From Oxynema aestuarii AP17 (lineage in GTDB: Bacteria > Cyanobacteriota > Cyanobacteriia > Cyanobacteriales > Laspinemataceae), in contig NZ_CP051167.1 of assembly GCF_012295525.1 (NCBI RefSeq), positions 4,385,501 through 4,449,500 on the forward strand: a stretch of 64,000 nt of DNA. The letters run 5' to 3'. The notes under the pieces are model-generated. The model ran no database searches. It saw nothing but the letters and a program-made list of their open reading frames with translations, and was not told the origin of the DNA. The translations under genes were made by a program, and so were the position numbers. Positions 10,501 to 20,021 of this stretch are shown in pieces (the first letter of the stretch is position 1; every line of letters starts with the position of its first letter).

Positions 10501-13500
10501 GCGAATCACCCGGGCGCGATCGCGGATCCAGCGTCGTTCCCCGTCCGGTCGCACGATTTGATATTCTCGGTCGTGACTGCCTTTTTCCCACAGTTTGCCC
10601 CCTTGGGGTTCCAAACCCTCCCGGTCTTCCGGGGCGATCGCCTCGAACCAGATCGAGGGATTTTCGTGAATTTCCGCCAGCGATCGCCCGTAAACTCGCT
10701 CGAATGCCTCGTTGAGATAAAAAATGCGCGAATTATCCGCACTGGTAGACCAGACGATATCGTCCAAGGACCGCAGGATATTGTCGAGTTGTTCCCGGCT
10801 TTCTTGCAAGGCGCGATCGGCCAAACGGCGATCGGTAATGTCGATCGCGCTGCAAATCAGGCGATCGATGCGTCCCTCCCCGTCGCGCAACGGCGTCAAC
10901 GTCGCTAAAAACCAGGTGCAGGTTTCCCCCCCGACTAACGCTTCCTCGAACGAAATCGGCTTGCCTGTTTGCCAACATTCCCGATAACGGGCATTCCACG
11001 GATCGGCAATTTCCGGCGGTAACACTTCGCGGGAGGTGCGTCCCAACAGTTGCGCCGCCGGGATCGGACTGTACCCTGCGGCGATCGGATTGACCCCCGC
11101 ATAGCGAAATTCGCCGTCTTCGCCCACTTCCAACACGAAAATCGGGATTCCGGCCCCTTCCCAAATACTGCGTAAAAATTGTTCGCGATCGCGCAATTTA
11201 CGTTCCGCCTCCTGGCGATCGCCGATATCGCGCAGAAAGGCGCACAGATATTCCTGTCCCTGATATTCGAGATAATTGGCGACCACTTCAAAGGGTCGTT
11301 GCGTCCCCGCTTTGGTCTGGCCGATCGTTTCCATCGTCAGGGTTTTCGCCGCTTTCAGATTTTGCCACTGTTCGTCCCAGCGATCGCCGCCATATTTAAC
11401 GTCGAGGTCGGCAATGCTCAGATTGAGTAATTCTTCGCGGGTATAGCCGAAATAGCGACATAAAGACTCGTTCACGAATAAAAAGCGTCCTTCGGGGGTC
11501 GCCCAACAAATGGCATCTCCGGCATGGTCTACGGAAAATTGGGTGAATTTGAGCGCTTCTTCGACCCGTTTGCGTTCGGTAATATCTGTTGCCGTTCCCG
11601 TAGTCCCGACGATCGCCCCGTCGCGATCGCGCACGACGACGACGTTATAACATAGATCCACGGCTCGCCCGTCTTTGCGTCGGTGTCGGGTTTCGTAAAC
11701 GAGGGATTGATGTTCTCCGGCGAGCAACCCGGCGAAGATTTCTAAATCTTTTTGGGCCTGTTCGGGACTGGCAAACTCGCTGAAGGGCCGACCGAGCATT
11801 TCCTCAAGGTCGTAGCCGTAAATCGATCGCGCGACGGGATTGAGAAAGGTCCAACACCCCTGCGCATCTACGGACCAAATCAAATCCCGAGAGGTTTCGA
11901 CTAAATACCGATACTGCCGTTCGCTGGCGGCGAGGGCTTCTTCGATCCGCTTGCGTTGGGTGATGTCGTAGAAGGTCGCCAGCAAGGCGTCCTCGCCCTC
12001 GAAATCGATGCTTTGCATGGAAACCATCGCCCAACGAAGCATTCCGTCGGCTGGTTTGAATTGGAGTTCGTAACTGTGGACGTAACCGTCTCGTTCCACC
12101 TGTCGCAGTAACCTGGGGCGATCGTCGGGATCGGCGTAAAACTGGCGCACCGACTGACCGATCGCCTCGGACACCGACAAACCGACTAATTCGCCAAATA
12201 ATTGATTGGTATAAAAGATCGTCCCGTCGGAGTTACGGGTAATCACTAAGGGAACCGTCGTTCCTTCGACGATCGCCCGAAACCGTGTTTCACTCTGGCG
12301 CAAGGCGGTTTCCGACTGTTGCCGTCGTTCGATTTGTGCCTGTAATTCGGCGTTGGCGCACTCCAGTTCGGCGGTACGTTCTCGGACGAGTTCTTCTAAA
12401 TGGTTTTGATATTGTCGTAACTCCTGTTGGGCGTTTTGACGGTCGGTAATGTCGCGGGCGACCCAGATGACGGTATGCGCGGACATCGGCGAAATGGTGG
12501 CGTCAAAGCAGATGTCGCGATCGCCAATCGGCAACCAATATTCGCACTTGACCGGGGTTTGCGAGGCGATCGCCGTTTGAATGTAGTTGAGAAATTCGTC
12601 CGCTAGGGCGATCGGGAAAATCTCGTGCAGGGTTTTCCCGACTAATTCTTCCGGGGGTTTGTACAACAATTTTTCTTGGGTCGGGGCCACTTTCAGACAG
12701 TCACCGCGATCGTCTAAAACGATGACAATATCGTTCATCGCCGCGAACAAGGCCCGAAATTCAACTTCGTTGTCCCGGATTTCCCGTTCTTGGCGCACGC
12801 GATCGCTGATATCTAAAATCAAGGAAATGGCCCCGGCGATCGTTTCCCCCCCTTGATAAATCGGCGTGCTGTACCACTCGCAAATCACGGGCCGTCCGTC
12901 CCGGGTGACGTGTTCGCGAACCACGCCCATCCCATCGGCACCGATCGAGCCTAAAATGGCGATCGCCTCGTCGGTCTCGATCTCTGCGTCGGGAAATAAC
13001 AGCCGACGGTCGGCGCCGATCGCCTCTTCGCGGCTATAGCCGAAAATCCTTTCGGCGGAAGGGTTCCAGGCGACGATTTCTAAGTTTTCGTTCCATTCGA
13101 TCGCCGCGAGGGGGGTATGCTCGATTAATAAGGCTTGTTTTTCGGCAAAGTTTTTTAACTGTCGTTCCATTTCGACGCGATCGGTCATATCCCGACAAAT
13201 GCCGATCGAGCCGACAATTTCCCCTTTGGAGTTGCGATAGGGGCTTTTATTGCTCGAAAAGATCCGCCACTGTCCGCCAACTGGGATCGGTTCTTCAAAG
13301 GTTCGACTTTCTCCGGTCTCGACGACCTGGCGATCGTGTTCTTTCAAGGTCGCGGCGATGTCTGAGGGGAGCAATTCGCTATCGTTTTTGCCGAACAGAT
13401 CTTGAATGCTACATCCTAATGTTTTTCCCAGGCTGGCGTTGCCTAATAAGTAGCAGCCTTCGCGATTTTTGACGTAAATGACATCGTCGCTATTTTCGAC

Positions 13501-14091
13501 GACCCCGTTTAAGAGGTTATAACTGTTTTCTAAAGCGGCTTCGATTTGGTTGCGAATGCGGATTTCTGCTTCTAAGGAGGCGATCGCGTCTTCGAGTTCG
13601 GCGGTCCGTTCTTTTACGCGGTGTTCGAGTTGTTCGGAGAGGTGTTTTAACTGTCGTGATAGGGAACTGCGCTCGATCGCGTAGCGGATCGATTTGACGA
13701 GCAGTTGTCCGTCAAATCGCCCTTTGACGAGGTAATCTTGCGCTTCGCAATGGATGGCGGCGATCGCGACGTCTTCGTCGTCGAGTCCGGTCAGTACGAT
13801 CGTCGGTACGAGGGCGATCGAAGACCGGGGCGAATGGCCGTCCCATGAGGTGGGGTTCCACTGCTGTAATTGATGCAGGGTTTCGAGTCCGCAACTGTCG
13901 GGCAGGGATAAGTCGAGTAAAATAATGTCGAAGGACTGGTTTTCTACATGGGCGATCGCCTCGCTCAAACGGCTCGCCCGAGTCAAGTTAAAGCGAAATT
14001 TTTCGACATCGAGCAACCAAGTTTCTAAGAGTTCGGCATCGGCATTATTGTCTTCGACTAACAAGATTTGGACGGGTGAATGGTCGCTCAT
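7558..14091 (-). CDS. giant hybrid sensor kinase: REC, about nine PAS, HisKA-HATPase, REC-like, REC, two Hpt
   Basis: A 2177-residue soluble protein. In order: an N-terminal receiver (D near 60 in ILLDLSLPD) and a coiled coil. Then come about nine PAS/PAC modules (190-1345), each ending in a DITDR- or DITERK-like motif. HisKA has H1373 in [12 protein letters not shown]. HATPase_c shows NAVKFT, DTGIGID and [13 protein letters not shown] degenerate receiver-like segment (about 1609-1758) has no aspartate in place. A true receiver follows (1759-1885, D1809 in LMDCQMP), then Hpt1 (H1971 in AAHQIKGAS) and Hpt2 (H2113 in AHQLKGSS). It can carry out a complete phosphorelay within one chain. The two Hpt domains diverge in sequence, so they may serve different partners. 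The N-terminal receiver suggests control by an upstream kinase. Domain counts are by eye. Confidence 0.93.
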   Translation of the reverse strand: MSDHSPVQILLVEDNNADAELLETWLLDVEKFRFNLTRASRLSEAIAHVENQSFDIILLDLSLPDSCGLETLHQLQQWNPTSWDGHSPRSSIALVPTIVLTGLDDEDVAIAAIHCEAQDYLVKGRFDGQLLVKSIRYAIERSSLSRQLKHLSEQLEHRVKERTAELEDAIASLEAEIRIRNQIEAALENSYNLLNGVVENSDDVIYVKNREGCYLLGNASLGKTLGCSIQDLFGKNDSELLPSDIAATLKEHDRQVVETGESRTFEEPIPVGGQWRIFSSNKSPYRNSKGEIVGSIGICRDMTDRVEMERQLKNFAEKQALLIEHTPLAAIEWNENLEIVAWNPSAERIFGYSREEAIGADRRLLFPDAEIETDEAIAILGSIGADGMGVVREHVTRDGRPVICEWYSTPIYQGGETIAGAISLILDISDRVRQEREIRDNEVEFRALFAAMNDIVIVLDDRGDCLKVAPTQEKLLYKPPEELVGKTLHEIFPIALADEFLNYIQTAIASQTPVKCEYWLPIGDRDICFDATISPMSAHTVIWVARDITDRQNAQQELRQYQNHLEELVRERTAELECANAELQAQIERRQQSETALRQSETRFRAIVEGTTVPLVITRNSDGTIFYTNQLFGELVGLSVSEAIGQSVRQFYADPDDRPRLLRQVERDGYVHSYELQFKPADGMLRWAMVSMQSIDFEGEDALLATFYDITQRKRIEEALAASERQYRYLVETSRDLIWSVDAQGCWTFLNPVARSIYGYDLEEMLGRPFSEFASPEQAQKDLEIFAGLLAGEHQSLVYETRHRRKDGRAVDLCYNVVVVRDRDGAIVGTTGTATDITERKRVEEALKFTQFSVDHAGDAICWATPEGRFLFVNESLCRYFGYTREELLNLSIADLDVKYGGDRWDEQWQNLKAAKTLTMETIGQTKAGTQRPFEVVANYLEYQGQEYLCAFLRDIGDRQEAERKLRDREQFLRSIWEGAGIPIFVLEVGEDGEFRYAGVNPIAAGYSPIPAAQLLGRTSREVLPPEIADPWNARYRECWQTGKPISFEEALVGGETCTWFLATLTPLRDGEGRIDRLICSAIDITDRRLADRALQESREQLDNILRSLDDIVWSTSADNSRIFYLNEAFERVYGRSLAEIHENPSIWFEAIAPEDREGLEPQGGKLWEKGSHDREYQIVRPDGERRWIRDRARVIRDEEGSAIRIDGIATDITERKTYEAALDRERRQLREIVTRAPVAMAMFDAPKEPLGERQWRYLAYSDRWVEEYDLGDESLVGRTLGETLPELARHWADPCDRAFNGEAISHPEDCLEIEDDRRIYLRWAIQPWYASAGEVGGIAIATHIIDELVEAREAALQTARLKAQFLANMSHEIRTPMNGVLGMTELLLHSSLTPQQRDIVETLRLSGQNLLALINDILDFSKLEVGEMRLEIHPFDLAEGLEELLNLFGPQAQAKGIGFAIVLDPQVERDRRGDLYHLKQILSNLLGNAVKFTQRGQILLRVRNAATPPGDERATVLRFEVDDTGIGIDRQDRDKLFTCFSQVDPSTTREYGGTGLGLAIAKQLVDLMGGEIGLESEPGRGSTFWFEVPLECNRDAEPNPEAGCLTGRRLLAVRERAADREAIAAWAAYWGVEVTEAADLRQALALVYTALTEERPFDFLAIDWAIVKSTPKLLERLLRGNAALAGTAAIAIGLFAEIEPLQALLNRGFAGYAIEPLVPSRLLQCLRGELVSPLPTPGQPRFSVGEATGTPLAPSSGLKVLLVEDTPINQKVVRGQLEVLGIAVEVACNGREALDRLARERYDLVLMDCQMPVLDGYDATRQLRAREGSATEHREGGEGRTTVVGLTAYAMKGDREKCLAAGMDDYLSKPVTVEDLEGILRRWTPWQPSHGVREPSPQENLAPVAVSPAAHAPNNGIPVDLAHLQKVSRGDRDFQRELVTVFLNDCNDYLAALKQGLTQGDAPQVARAAHQIKGASLSVGIRTIPDLVATLEEDARQGNITHTGAIATAIEAALERVRLWVAQFESISRDAEAIAVETPPVEPTPPQIASPPPSDPEECPVDRDRLHALSRGDRAFQIELLQAFVDDASGYLAKIDAALAASDAIALARHAHQLKGSSATVAIHSMPEIAHAIEQMAKQNQLDAVPDYMEELETIFERVRVFLRSLQTGKFDTNPE

Positions 14092-14819
14092 TTTTACCTG
14101 GCCTCACTCGTATCTTATTTGTTCTTGTTTTTATTGTTGTAACCTATGCTCTCGGCGATCGCAGCAAAATCGACCGTCGAGTAAGTTTGTTAAAAATATT
14201 GGCTCTTCAACTAAAATTACTGCGAATTCTCCCCGGCAATCGTGATGCAAATCATCGCGAAAACTTTCCTGTTGGGGCAATGGCGGCGATCGGGCGGTCG
14301 ATGGCCTTCGGTAACCGAAGTCAGGACCGAGTCTCAGGAGAAAACCCACGATCGAATCGGCTTTCCCCCCGGTTGCCAACGCTGAAATTGCAGTGAAATT
14401 ACAGTTAAATTCCGGTTGATTGCTTGTTTTGATGATTGTTCGCTAAGGGGCTTAGTTTCTCGGTGCCATGCAGCACCTCGTCAGCTATCCCGACGGCGAT
14501 CGCCCCAGTAAACTACTATTTTAGCCCGATAATTTCCGCGATGGCGATCGCGAAGCGACGAGTTTCGAGGAAAAAGAAATGAGGTATATTATACAGAGGA
14601 AGATCATTTAAACCCATTGTTATCGCAGAGTATTAAAGAAAAGTTTTATATTATCTGGAGAACAAGATAGCACGAAAGTTGGGTTCTCGGGGAAGGCGAA
14701 CCCGCGATCGCCATTTTACAATTATTGCGATTCAGTGACAGCCAATGGCCCCCCTCGACGCTAGGATCTTAATTTCCGGGGATATCTTTCGGGATGCGAT
14801 TTACAACAGAACAAACAAG
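14092..14819. other. divergent promoter region between the giant kinase and malic enzyme
   Basis: No gene is supported in about 730 bases. Just before the malic enzyme there is a -10-like TATATTAT near 14583-14590 and a hairpin GGGTTC...GAACCC near 14679-14702. An in-frame ATG at 14745 would add 25 residues to the malic enzyme but has no conserved look. Confidence 0.5.
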
Positions 14820-16211
14820 ATGGTCCAACTGACTCCAAATTCCAGTTTTAGTGTTACGATTCGTTTGCAACTTCCCAATCGTGCGGGCAGCCTTGCCAGA
14901 GTTACCCGGGCGATCGGCGAAGTCGGCGGCAATATCGGCCAAATCGACCTGATCGACCAAACGCGGCAATGCACCACGCGGGATATCACCGTCGATGCGG
15001 CGAGTACGGAACACGCCGAAGAAATCGTTCAAAGTGTCAAAAACCTCGAAGACATTAAGGTCGTCAACCTTTACGATCGCACCTTCAACTTGCATCGAGG
15101 GGGCAAAATTCACATCGAAAACAAAATCCCCCTCAAGACTCAGGCGGATTTGGCGATGGCGTACACTCCCGGGGTCGGGCGCGTCTGTAGCGCGATCGCC
15201 CAAGATCCGGACAAAGTATACAACTTTACGATCAAACAAAACACGGTGGCGATCGTTACCGACGGTTCCGCCGTCCTCGGCTTGGGCAATTTAGGTCCGG
15301 CGGGAGCCCTTCCGGTCATGGAGGGCAAAGCCATGTTATTTAAAGCATTTGCCGGAGTTGATGCGTTCCCCATCTGTCTCGACACCCAAAATGCCGAGGA
15401 AATCGTCGAAACGGTCAAAAACATCGCCCCGGTCTTCGGCGGGGTCAATTTGGAAGATATCAGCGCCCCCCGTTGTTTCGAGATCGAAGCGCGTTTGCGC
15501 CAGGAGTTAGATATCCCGGTGTTTCACGACGACCAACACGGTACGGCGATCGTCTCTCTAGCGGCCCTGATTAACGCCCTCAAGCTGGTGAAAAAGGCGA
15601 TGGGCGAGATCCGGATCGTCATGAACGGCGCCGGGGCGGCTGGGGTCGCCGTGGCCCGTCTCCTGCGCGACGGGGGCGCCCGGTCGATCGTCATGTGCGA
15701 CTCGAAAGGGATTATCACGGGCGATCGGCCTAATTTGACCCCGGAAAAACGGGAATTTGCCGTGGAAAAAGGCGGAACCCTCGCCGAGGCGATCGTCGGC
15801 GCCGATGTTTTTGTCGGCGTCAGCGTTCCCGGCGTGCTCACCCCGGAGATGGTGCGATCGATGGCCCCGGACCCGATCGTCTTCGCCATGGCCAATCCGA
15901 TCCCGGAAATTCAGCCGGAACTGGTCGCCGACGATGTCGCCGTCATTGCCACCGGACGCAGTGACTATCCCAACCAAATTAACAATGTGCTAGCGTTCCC
16001 CGGTATCTTTCGCGGCGCGTTAGACTGTCGCGCCAAGTCGATTACCCAAGCGATGTATCTCGAAGCGGCTAACGCGATCGCCGCCTTGGTCAACCCTTCC
16101 GAACTCACCCCGGAATACATCATCCCCTCGGTGTTCGATAAGCGCGTCGTGACTGCAGTCTCCGCCGCCGTCCAACAAGCCGCCCGCAAAGAAGGCATCG
16201 CCCGCAGTTAG
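14820..16211 (+). CDS. NAD(P)-dependent malic enzyme with N-terminal ACT domain
   Basis: 463 residues from the ATG at 14820; the reading frame is open from 14745, but the later start gives the usual cyanobacterial length and places the ACT domain at the N-terminus. Residues 10-85 are ACT (SVTIRLQLPNRAGSLARVTR), a small-ligand regulatory domain. Catalytic part: AYTPGVGRVC (Tyr), EGKAMLFK (Lys), FHDDQHGTAIV (metal) and the dinucleotide fold MNGAGAAGVAVARLL. It oxidatively decarboxylates malate to pyruvate in the cytoplasm, feeding pyruvate and reducing power to central metabolism. Cofactor choice cannot be read reliably. It is a single gene. Confidence 0.93.
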   Translation: MVQLTPNSSFSVTIRLQLPNRAGSLARVTRAIGEVGGNIGQIDLIDQTRQCTTRDITVDAASTEHAEEIVQSVKNLEDIKVVNLYDRTFNLHRGGKIHIENKIPLKTQADLAMAYTPGVGRVCSAIAQDPDKVYNFTIKQNTVAIVTDGSAVLGLGNLGPAGALPVMEGKAMLFKAFAGVDAFPICLDTQNAEEIVETVKNIAPVFGGVNLEDISAPRCFEIEARLRQELDIPVFHDDQHGTAIVSLAALINALKLVKKAMGEIRIVMNGAGAAGVAVARLLRDGGARSIVMCDSKGIITGDRPNLTPEKREFAVEKGGTLAEAIVGADVFVGVSVPGVLTPEMVRSMAPDPIVFAMANPIPEIQPELVADDVAVIATGRSDYPNQINNVLAFPGIFRGALDCRAKSITQAMYLEAANAIAALVNPSELTPEYIIPSVFDKRVVTAVSAAVQQAARKEGIARS

Positions 16212-16226
16212 AATATCTGTAGAGTT

Positions 16227-16252
16227 GTAGGGTGGGCAACTGCCCACCTTAC
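16227..16252. repeat. hairpin repeat downstream of malic enzyme
   Basis: The arms GGTGGGCA and TGCCCACC are separated by two bases, inside an outer GTAG...TTAC frame. It belongs to the family of GTAG-clamped hairpins in this window. It may terminate the malic enzyme transcript. Confidence 0.65.
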
Positions 16253-16277
16253 CCCGATTTTTATTCACAAGAAAACA

Positions 16278-16847
16278 ATGTTAAATACAGTTATTCTGAA
16301 TGTGGAGAATATCGGCTTCACCGACGCCCAATTTTATCAACTTTGTCTGGACAATCAAGATTTACAATTAGAACGAACTGCAAAAGGAGAATTAGTAATT
16401 ATGCCCCCAGTCGGCGGCATCAGTGGGGGGCGAGAAGCGGATTTAATTGGCTTACTCTGGGTGTGGAATCGTCAAAGCCAACTCGGAAAAGTGTTTAGTT
16501 CAAATACCCTGTTTCGCTTACCCGAGGGAGGCGATCGCTCTCCCGATGCGGCGTGGGTTTCTCTGGAGAAATGGGAAGGATTAACGGAGGAAGAAAAAGC
16601 AGGATTTCCCCCGATTTGTCCCGAGTTTGTCATCGAAGTGCGATCGCGCAGTGACTCCCTTAAACCTCTCCAAGAGAAAATGCTGGAATATCTCCAGAGT
16701 GGTTTGCAATTAGGGTGGTTAATCGATCCTCAAAACCAACAGGTGGAAATTTACCGTCCCCATACGACGGTTGAGGTGCGATCGTTCCCCGTTTCCCTCT
16801 CTGGAGAATCGGTATTACCGGGATTTACGGTGGAGTTACTGGAGTAG
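16278..16847 (+). CDS. Uma2-family (DUF820) putative PD-(D/E)XK endonuclease
   Basis: A 189-residue protein. It shows the Uma2 pattern: RSPDAAWVSLEKW (D near 97), then FPPICPEFVIEVRSRSDSLKPLQEKMLEYLQSG with the E-x-R core, then LGWLIDPQNQQVEIYRPH. The fold is that of a restriction-type nuclease, but the usual ExK lysine reads as EVR. Cyanobacterial genomes carry many copies and their biological role is unsettled. It is probably cytoplasmic. A decayed homologue sits just downstream on the opposite strand. Confidence 0.88.
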   Translation: MLNTVILNVENIGFTDAQFYQLCLDNQDLQLERTAKGELVIMPPVGGISGGREADLIGLLWVWNRQSQLGKVFSSNTLFRLPEGGDRSPDAAWVSLEKWEGLTEEEKAGFPPICPEFVIEVRSRSDSLKPLQEKMLEYLQSGLQLGWLIDPQNQQVEIYRPHTTVEVRSFPVSLSGESVLPGFTVELLE

Positions 16848-16856
16848 TTTCGCCTG

Positions 16857-17125
16857 TCAATTCTGCTCTATCGAGAGGCGATCGTATTGCAAGAGAAACC
16901 CGAGTAGAATATCTTCCCCCGATACATTCGTCGGACGTTGCAACACCTCCACCGATTGCTGCGGACGATCGATTTCCACAGTTTGCAAGATCGGAGCGAT
17001 CGGGTTGGGCGATCGCATTCCATTGTCAAGATATTCCCCGATCTTTCGTAAGGAATCCAAGCAGCATCGGGCGATCGATGGGTTCCATTCGGTCGTTTAA
17101 ATTCCGTTGACGCGATCGCTCTAAT
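16857..17125 (-). pseudogene. decayed Uma2-family gene fragment
   Basis: On the minus strand, KRPNGTHRSPDAAWIPYE (about 17115-17050) is the middle of a Uma2 protein. After a deletion and frame change the text resumes with KIGEYLDNGMR and runs on to VEIDRPQQSVEVLQRPTN and GEDILLGF (to 16857), the Uma2 C-terminus. The N-terminus and the E-x-K catalytic core are missing. It is convergent with the intact Uma2 gene and too diverged to be its recent duplicate. Confidence 0.75.
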
Positions 17126-17217
17126 TTAATAGTTGTTGGATAATTCGTGCATGACACCGCCCCGTTTCGCCACCTGTTAGAGGCATAATAATTAAGTTTT
17201 CCGTTTTTATGGTTAAT

Positions 17218-19428
17218 TTACTTTTTTGGTTTTTTTGGGGGTCTCTGAGTTGCTAAGTTATTATCATGGCCACCTTCTAGGTGTGCTTGTTTAGATTTCT
17301 TTTTATCTTGTTGCGATCGTAATATTGGTTTTGGCTTCTTTGTTGGTTGTTGACTGTTGGATGTAGATCTATTTGTTTTGGATGGAGGTGGTTTATCGAT
17401 CGTTCGATCGTCTGGCCATTGCATGACGTCAAGTGGCGTCGGTAACACCGGACGTTCTTGATATTCATTGACAGTTTTCTCTCCCTTTTTAGGCTTGCCA
17501 ATATAGGGCTTATTCACATCCCGTTCAATTTTCATATATCGCGTTGTATCTGCGGAAAGACCAGGAAAGCTCAGCATTGCTAGTAGCATTTTAATCCGGG
17601 GTACTTCTTCCAATTTTTGGGCAGTCTCCCCTTTTCCTCGTAAAGATTTCAGAATGTGGCTTTCAAAAGCATTCACACATTTTTCAGATTCTTCAACAGT
17701 AGCAAGATTATCACCCGTTGCCCAGTTGTTATTTTGGAATAATTTAGAATATCGGTTAACGCGATCGGACAACCAAAGTTCATGGGTAATTTTTACTGCA
17801 CCCATACCCAAGGGTTTACCCATGCCCAAAGACAGCCGATATTTTGGATTCGCCGCTAACTTGAGAATCCATAACAGCGCTCCTAATTCTACCGGACTTA
17901 GATTTTCAAAGTGGATAGTAAAGTTAAAGGAAACACCAGATTTTATCGGTTTAATGTCTGTTGTTTGACTTTTGGAATCATCTTTACTATCAGGATTATC
18001 AGATAGCTGAATTGAAGGCGCACTTCCTTTATGCCAATAAAGTTTATGACCACGAATCACAGTTTCTTTCTCTGGTTCGCTACCGTAGTGCTTGAGTTCC
18101 TTTTTATCAGCAGTCGTTTGGACTAAGTAATGCTGAAAAGTGGTGGGTTTTGGACTAGCAAGAATCAGAGGAGTCATCGATTTTTCTAAATTCCCAGTCC
18201 ACCAGATATCATCGTTGGTACTTTGCTGACAAATGGCATCACCGACAAATACACGACCAGCTTGAGCTTGGTTTTCTTCTTGTTTTTTATCCCGAACAAA
18301 GCCGAAAATTGCCTCGGCTAAGTCTCGTTGATTTGGGTCTCTTAAATTCTGGGGGATAAAATCAAGGACGGAAGCGGCACGATCGCGCTTTTTGGGGATA
18401 TAAGCAATTCGGAAATTTGGGCTGTGTCCAAATCGCGTCACTTTTCCATCTTTTCCCGAACGTTCACAGTAAAAAATCGCACGACCATCTTTCAATACAC
18501 CCTTTTCCTTATCAAAGGGTGGCTTTTTCTGAAAATCAGTCAGAGTGTTGCAATAATCCTCGATAGCATTTTCATCAATAGGAATTATATCGGCTTTTAG
18601 ATCGGGAGCAAAAACAATACAGTGGTTTTTTCTATTCAGCGAGCTTGGCTTATCCGTACTTTCCAGCATATTACCACTGGTGACAAGCATACCTTTATCA
18701 CGGTAAGCCTCGATATTCTGACTGACATTTTCAGCAAATCTACGATTATTTCTTGTAAAGCTACCTTCAAAACTTACAGGAATATACTGCGGTTCGTAAT
18801 CCTGGACTCGATCCATTTTAATTAAATCGGGAACATTAGTGCGCGTCAAGGATTTTTCTTTCACCCAAATAAAAGACAGATTATTGATAACGGTTTTAGC
18901 AGGACGAACATACCATTGATATCCCCGTTGTACCAAGTATCCGGCTTTGACATTTTTTAGCAAGTTCTTGTATGGACTTGCTAACGGATCGTCACTTTTA
19001 GCCGCAACAGCCCGAAAGAAAAAACGCTGCTGTTCTGAAACTTTCGTCAATTTACCATATCCCACAATCTCCACCAATGTCCGCAACATCCCTCGTAAGC
19101 TACTGCCTGCAAGTGCAGGATGTTGGCTGGTAGGATATTGGAAAAAATCAGCCATTATCTGACGTTTCTGCTTTTTCTGGTCCTCGCTTAAGTCATCATC
19201 TTTTCCACTAAATTCAGCAAAATTATCTGGAGTCATGCCACAGCGAATATATAAGGGTGAATCTGTGGTTAGCACGCATTCAATTCTGCCTGTATGTCGG
19301 TTAGAGTGGTATTGATTCAAAGGTGGAATCTCTTCTGCTTCTACAACCACATCGGGCAATTCGACAAAGTTGTAAGGTGCGATCGCTTTTCGAGATTCTG
19401 GGACTTGTTTAATATGCTTGGGTGTCAT
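17218..19428 (-). CDS. TIGR03986-type CRISPR RAMP protein (Cas7-insertion-like)
   Basis: 736 residues; last gene of the type III-D-like operon, overlapping csx19 by 4 nt (ATGA). Residues 45-150 look like a RAMP/Cas7 start: RIECVLTTDSPLYIRCGM, then the HPALAGSSLRGMLRTLVEIVGYG helix typical of Cas7. About 500-560 hold the second half, FTIHFENLSPVELGALLW with LSLGMGKPLGMGAVKI as a glycine-rich loop. The roughly 300 residues between are an insertion. The C-terminal 70 residues are basic and disordered (KPKPILRSQQDKKK). Expected role: backbone subunit of the RNA-guided complex. Assignment to the Cas7-insertion subunit of III-Dv complexes is by order and architecture, not by alignment. Confidence 0.8.
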   Translation of the reverse strand: MTPKHIKQVPESRKAIAPYNFVELPDVVVEAEEIPPLNQYHSNRHTGRIECVLTTDSPLYIRCGMTPDNFAEFSGKDDDLSEDQKKQKRQIMADFFQYPTSQHPALAGSSLRGMLRTLVEIVGYGKLTKVSEQQRFFFRAVAAKSDDPLASPYKNLLKNVKAGYLVQRGYQWYVRPAKTVINNLSFIWVKEKSLTRTNVPDLIKMDRVQDYEPQYIPVSFEGSFTRNNRRFAENVSQNIEAYRDKGMLVTSGNMLESTDKPSSLNRKNHCIVFAPDLKADIIPIDENAIEDYCNTLTDFQKKPPFDKEKGVLKDGRAIFYCERSGKDGKVTRFGHSPNFRIAYIPKKRDRAASVLDFIPQNLRDPNQRDLAEAIFGFVRDKKQEENQAQAGRVFVGDAICQQSTNDDIWWTGNLEKSMTPLILASPKPTTFQHYLVQTTADKKELKHYGSEPEKETVIRGHKLYWHKGSAPSIQLSDNPDSKDDSKSQTTDIKPIKSGVSFNFTIHFENLSPVELGALLWILKLAANPKYRLSLGMGKPLGMGAVKITHELWLSDRVNRYSKLFQNNNWATGDNLATVEESEKCVNAFESHILKSLRGKGETAQKLEEVPRIKMLLAMLSFPGLSADTTRYMKIERDVNKPYIGKPKKGEKTVNEYQERPVLPTPLDVMQWPDDRTIDKPPPSKTNRSTSNSQQPTKKPKPILRSQQDKKKSKQAHLEGGHDNNLATQRPPKKPKK

Positions 19429-20021
19429 TTTGTCACCTCTGATTTTTCTGGTTGTGATGTAAGCGAAACTAGACGGCTGAGGAAAATTCGGGCAACTCCT
19501 GTATTGTTGTTGTAGTCAATGTAATGACGGACAAGTAAGCGAACTGGACGATGTTGTGTTTTCTCCTTATGGTCAAACTGAATCCCAGTTAAAGGAACCG
19601 CGTGTTTTAGTCCTTGTTGTCCGTCGGATAAAAGAGTAAAGCCATCTTTTTCTGTGCCTTGGGTTCCCAGTATAATTTGTACTTCATCTGGTAATTTTTC
19701 TGTATTATCATCATCTTGTATCAAACGAGCTTTTAATCCTTTATCCGTTTGCCAGAGTAAGATTTCTCCTGGTTCGCCAAAAACTCGGCATTGCTGAAGG
19801 GTCAATAAGCGCAGTTCCGGGAATTCTAGAACTTCAGGAAAGATACTGTGAGCAATATTTAATTTATCATCCTGAAAATATCCCCAAATCACGCCATCCT
19901 CTGCATGAGCTAGAAGATATTTTAGGTGAAATTCATTGGCCTTTTGCTTTAACCAAGAAATCAAGCTTTGAGAATCGATAATACTATCAACATCAAGATG
20001 CTGACATGATTGTTTACTCAT
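19425..20021 (-). CDS. csx19: Csx19 (TIGR03984 family) CRISPR-associated protein
   Basis: A 198-residue protein with no enzymatic motif. The pattern LIKYLLAHAEDGVIWGYF / LRLLTLQQCRVFGEPGEILLW / RPVRLLVRHYIDYNNNTGVARIFLSRL fits the TIGR03984/Csx19 family. That family is known from subtype III-D loci and as a small structural subunit of the Synechocystis III-Dv complex. It overlaps both neighbours by 4 nt, so it is translationally coupled. Confidence 0.8.
   Translation of the reverse strand: MSKQSCQHLDVDSIIDSQSLISWLKQKANEFHLKYLLAHAEDGVIWGYFQDDKLNIAHSIFPEVLEFPELRLLTLQQCRVFGEPGEILLWQTDKGLKARLIQDDDNTEKLPDEVQIILGTQGTEKDGFTLLSDGQQGLKHAVPLTGIQFDHKEKTQHRPVRLLVRHYIDYNNNTGVARIFLSRLVSLTSQPEKSEVTK

Noticed and set aside
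14745-14819. 25-residue N-terminal extension of the malic enzyme
   Set aside because: The extension has no conserved features. The ATG at 14820 gives the expected length and directly precedes the ACT domain.
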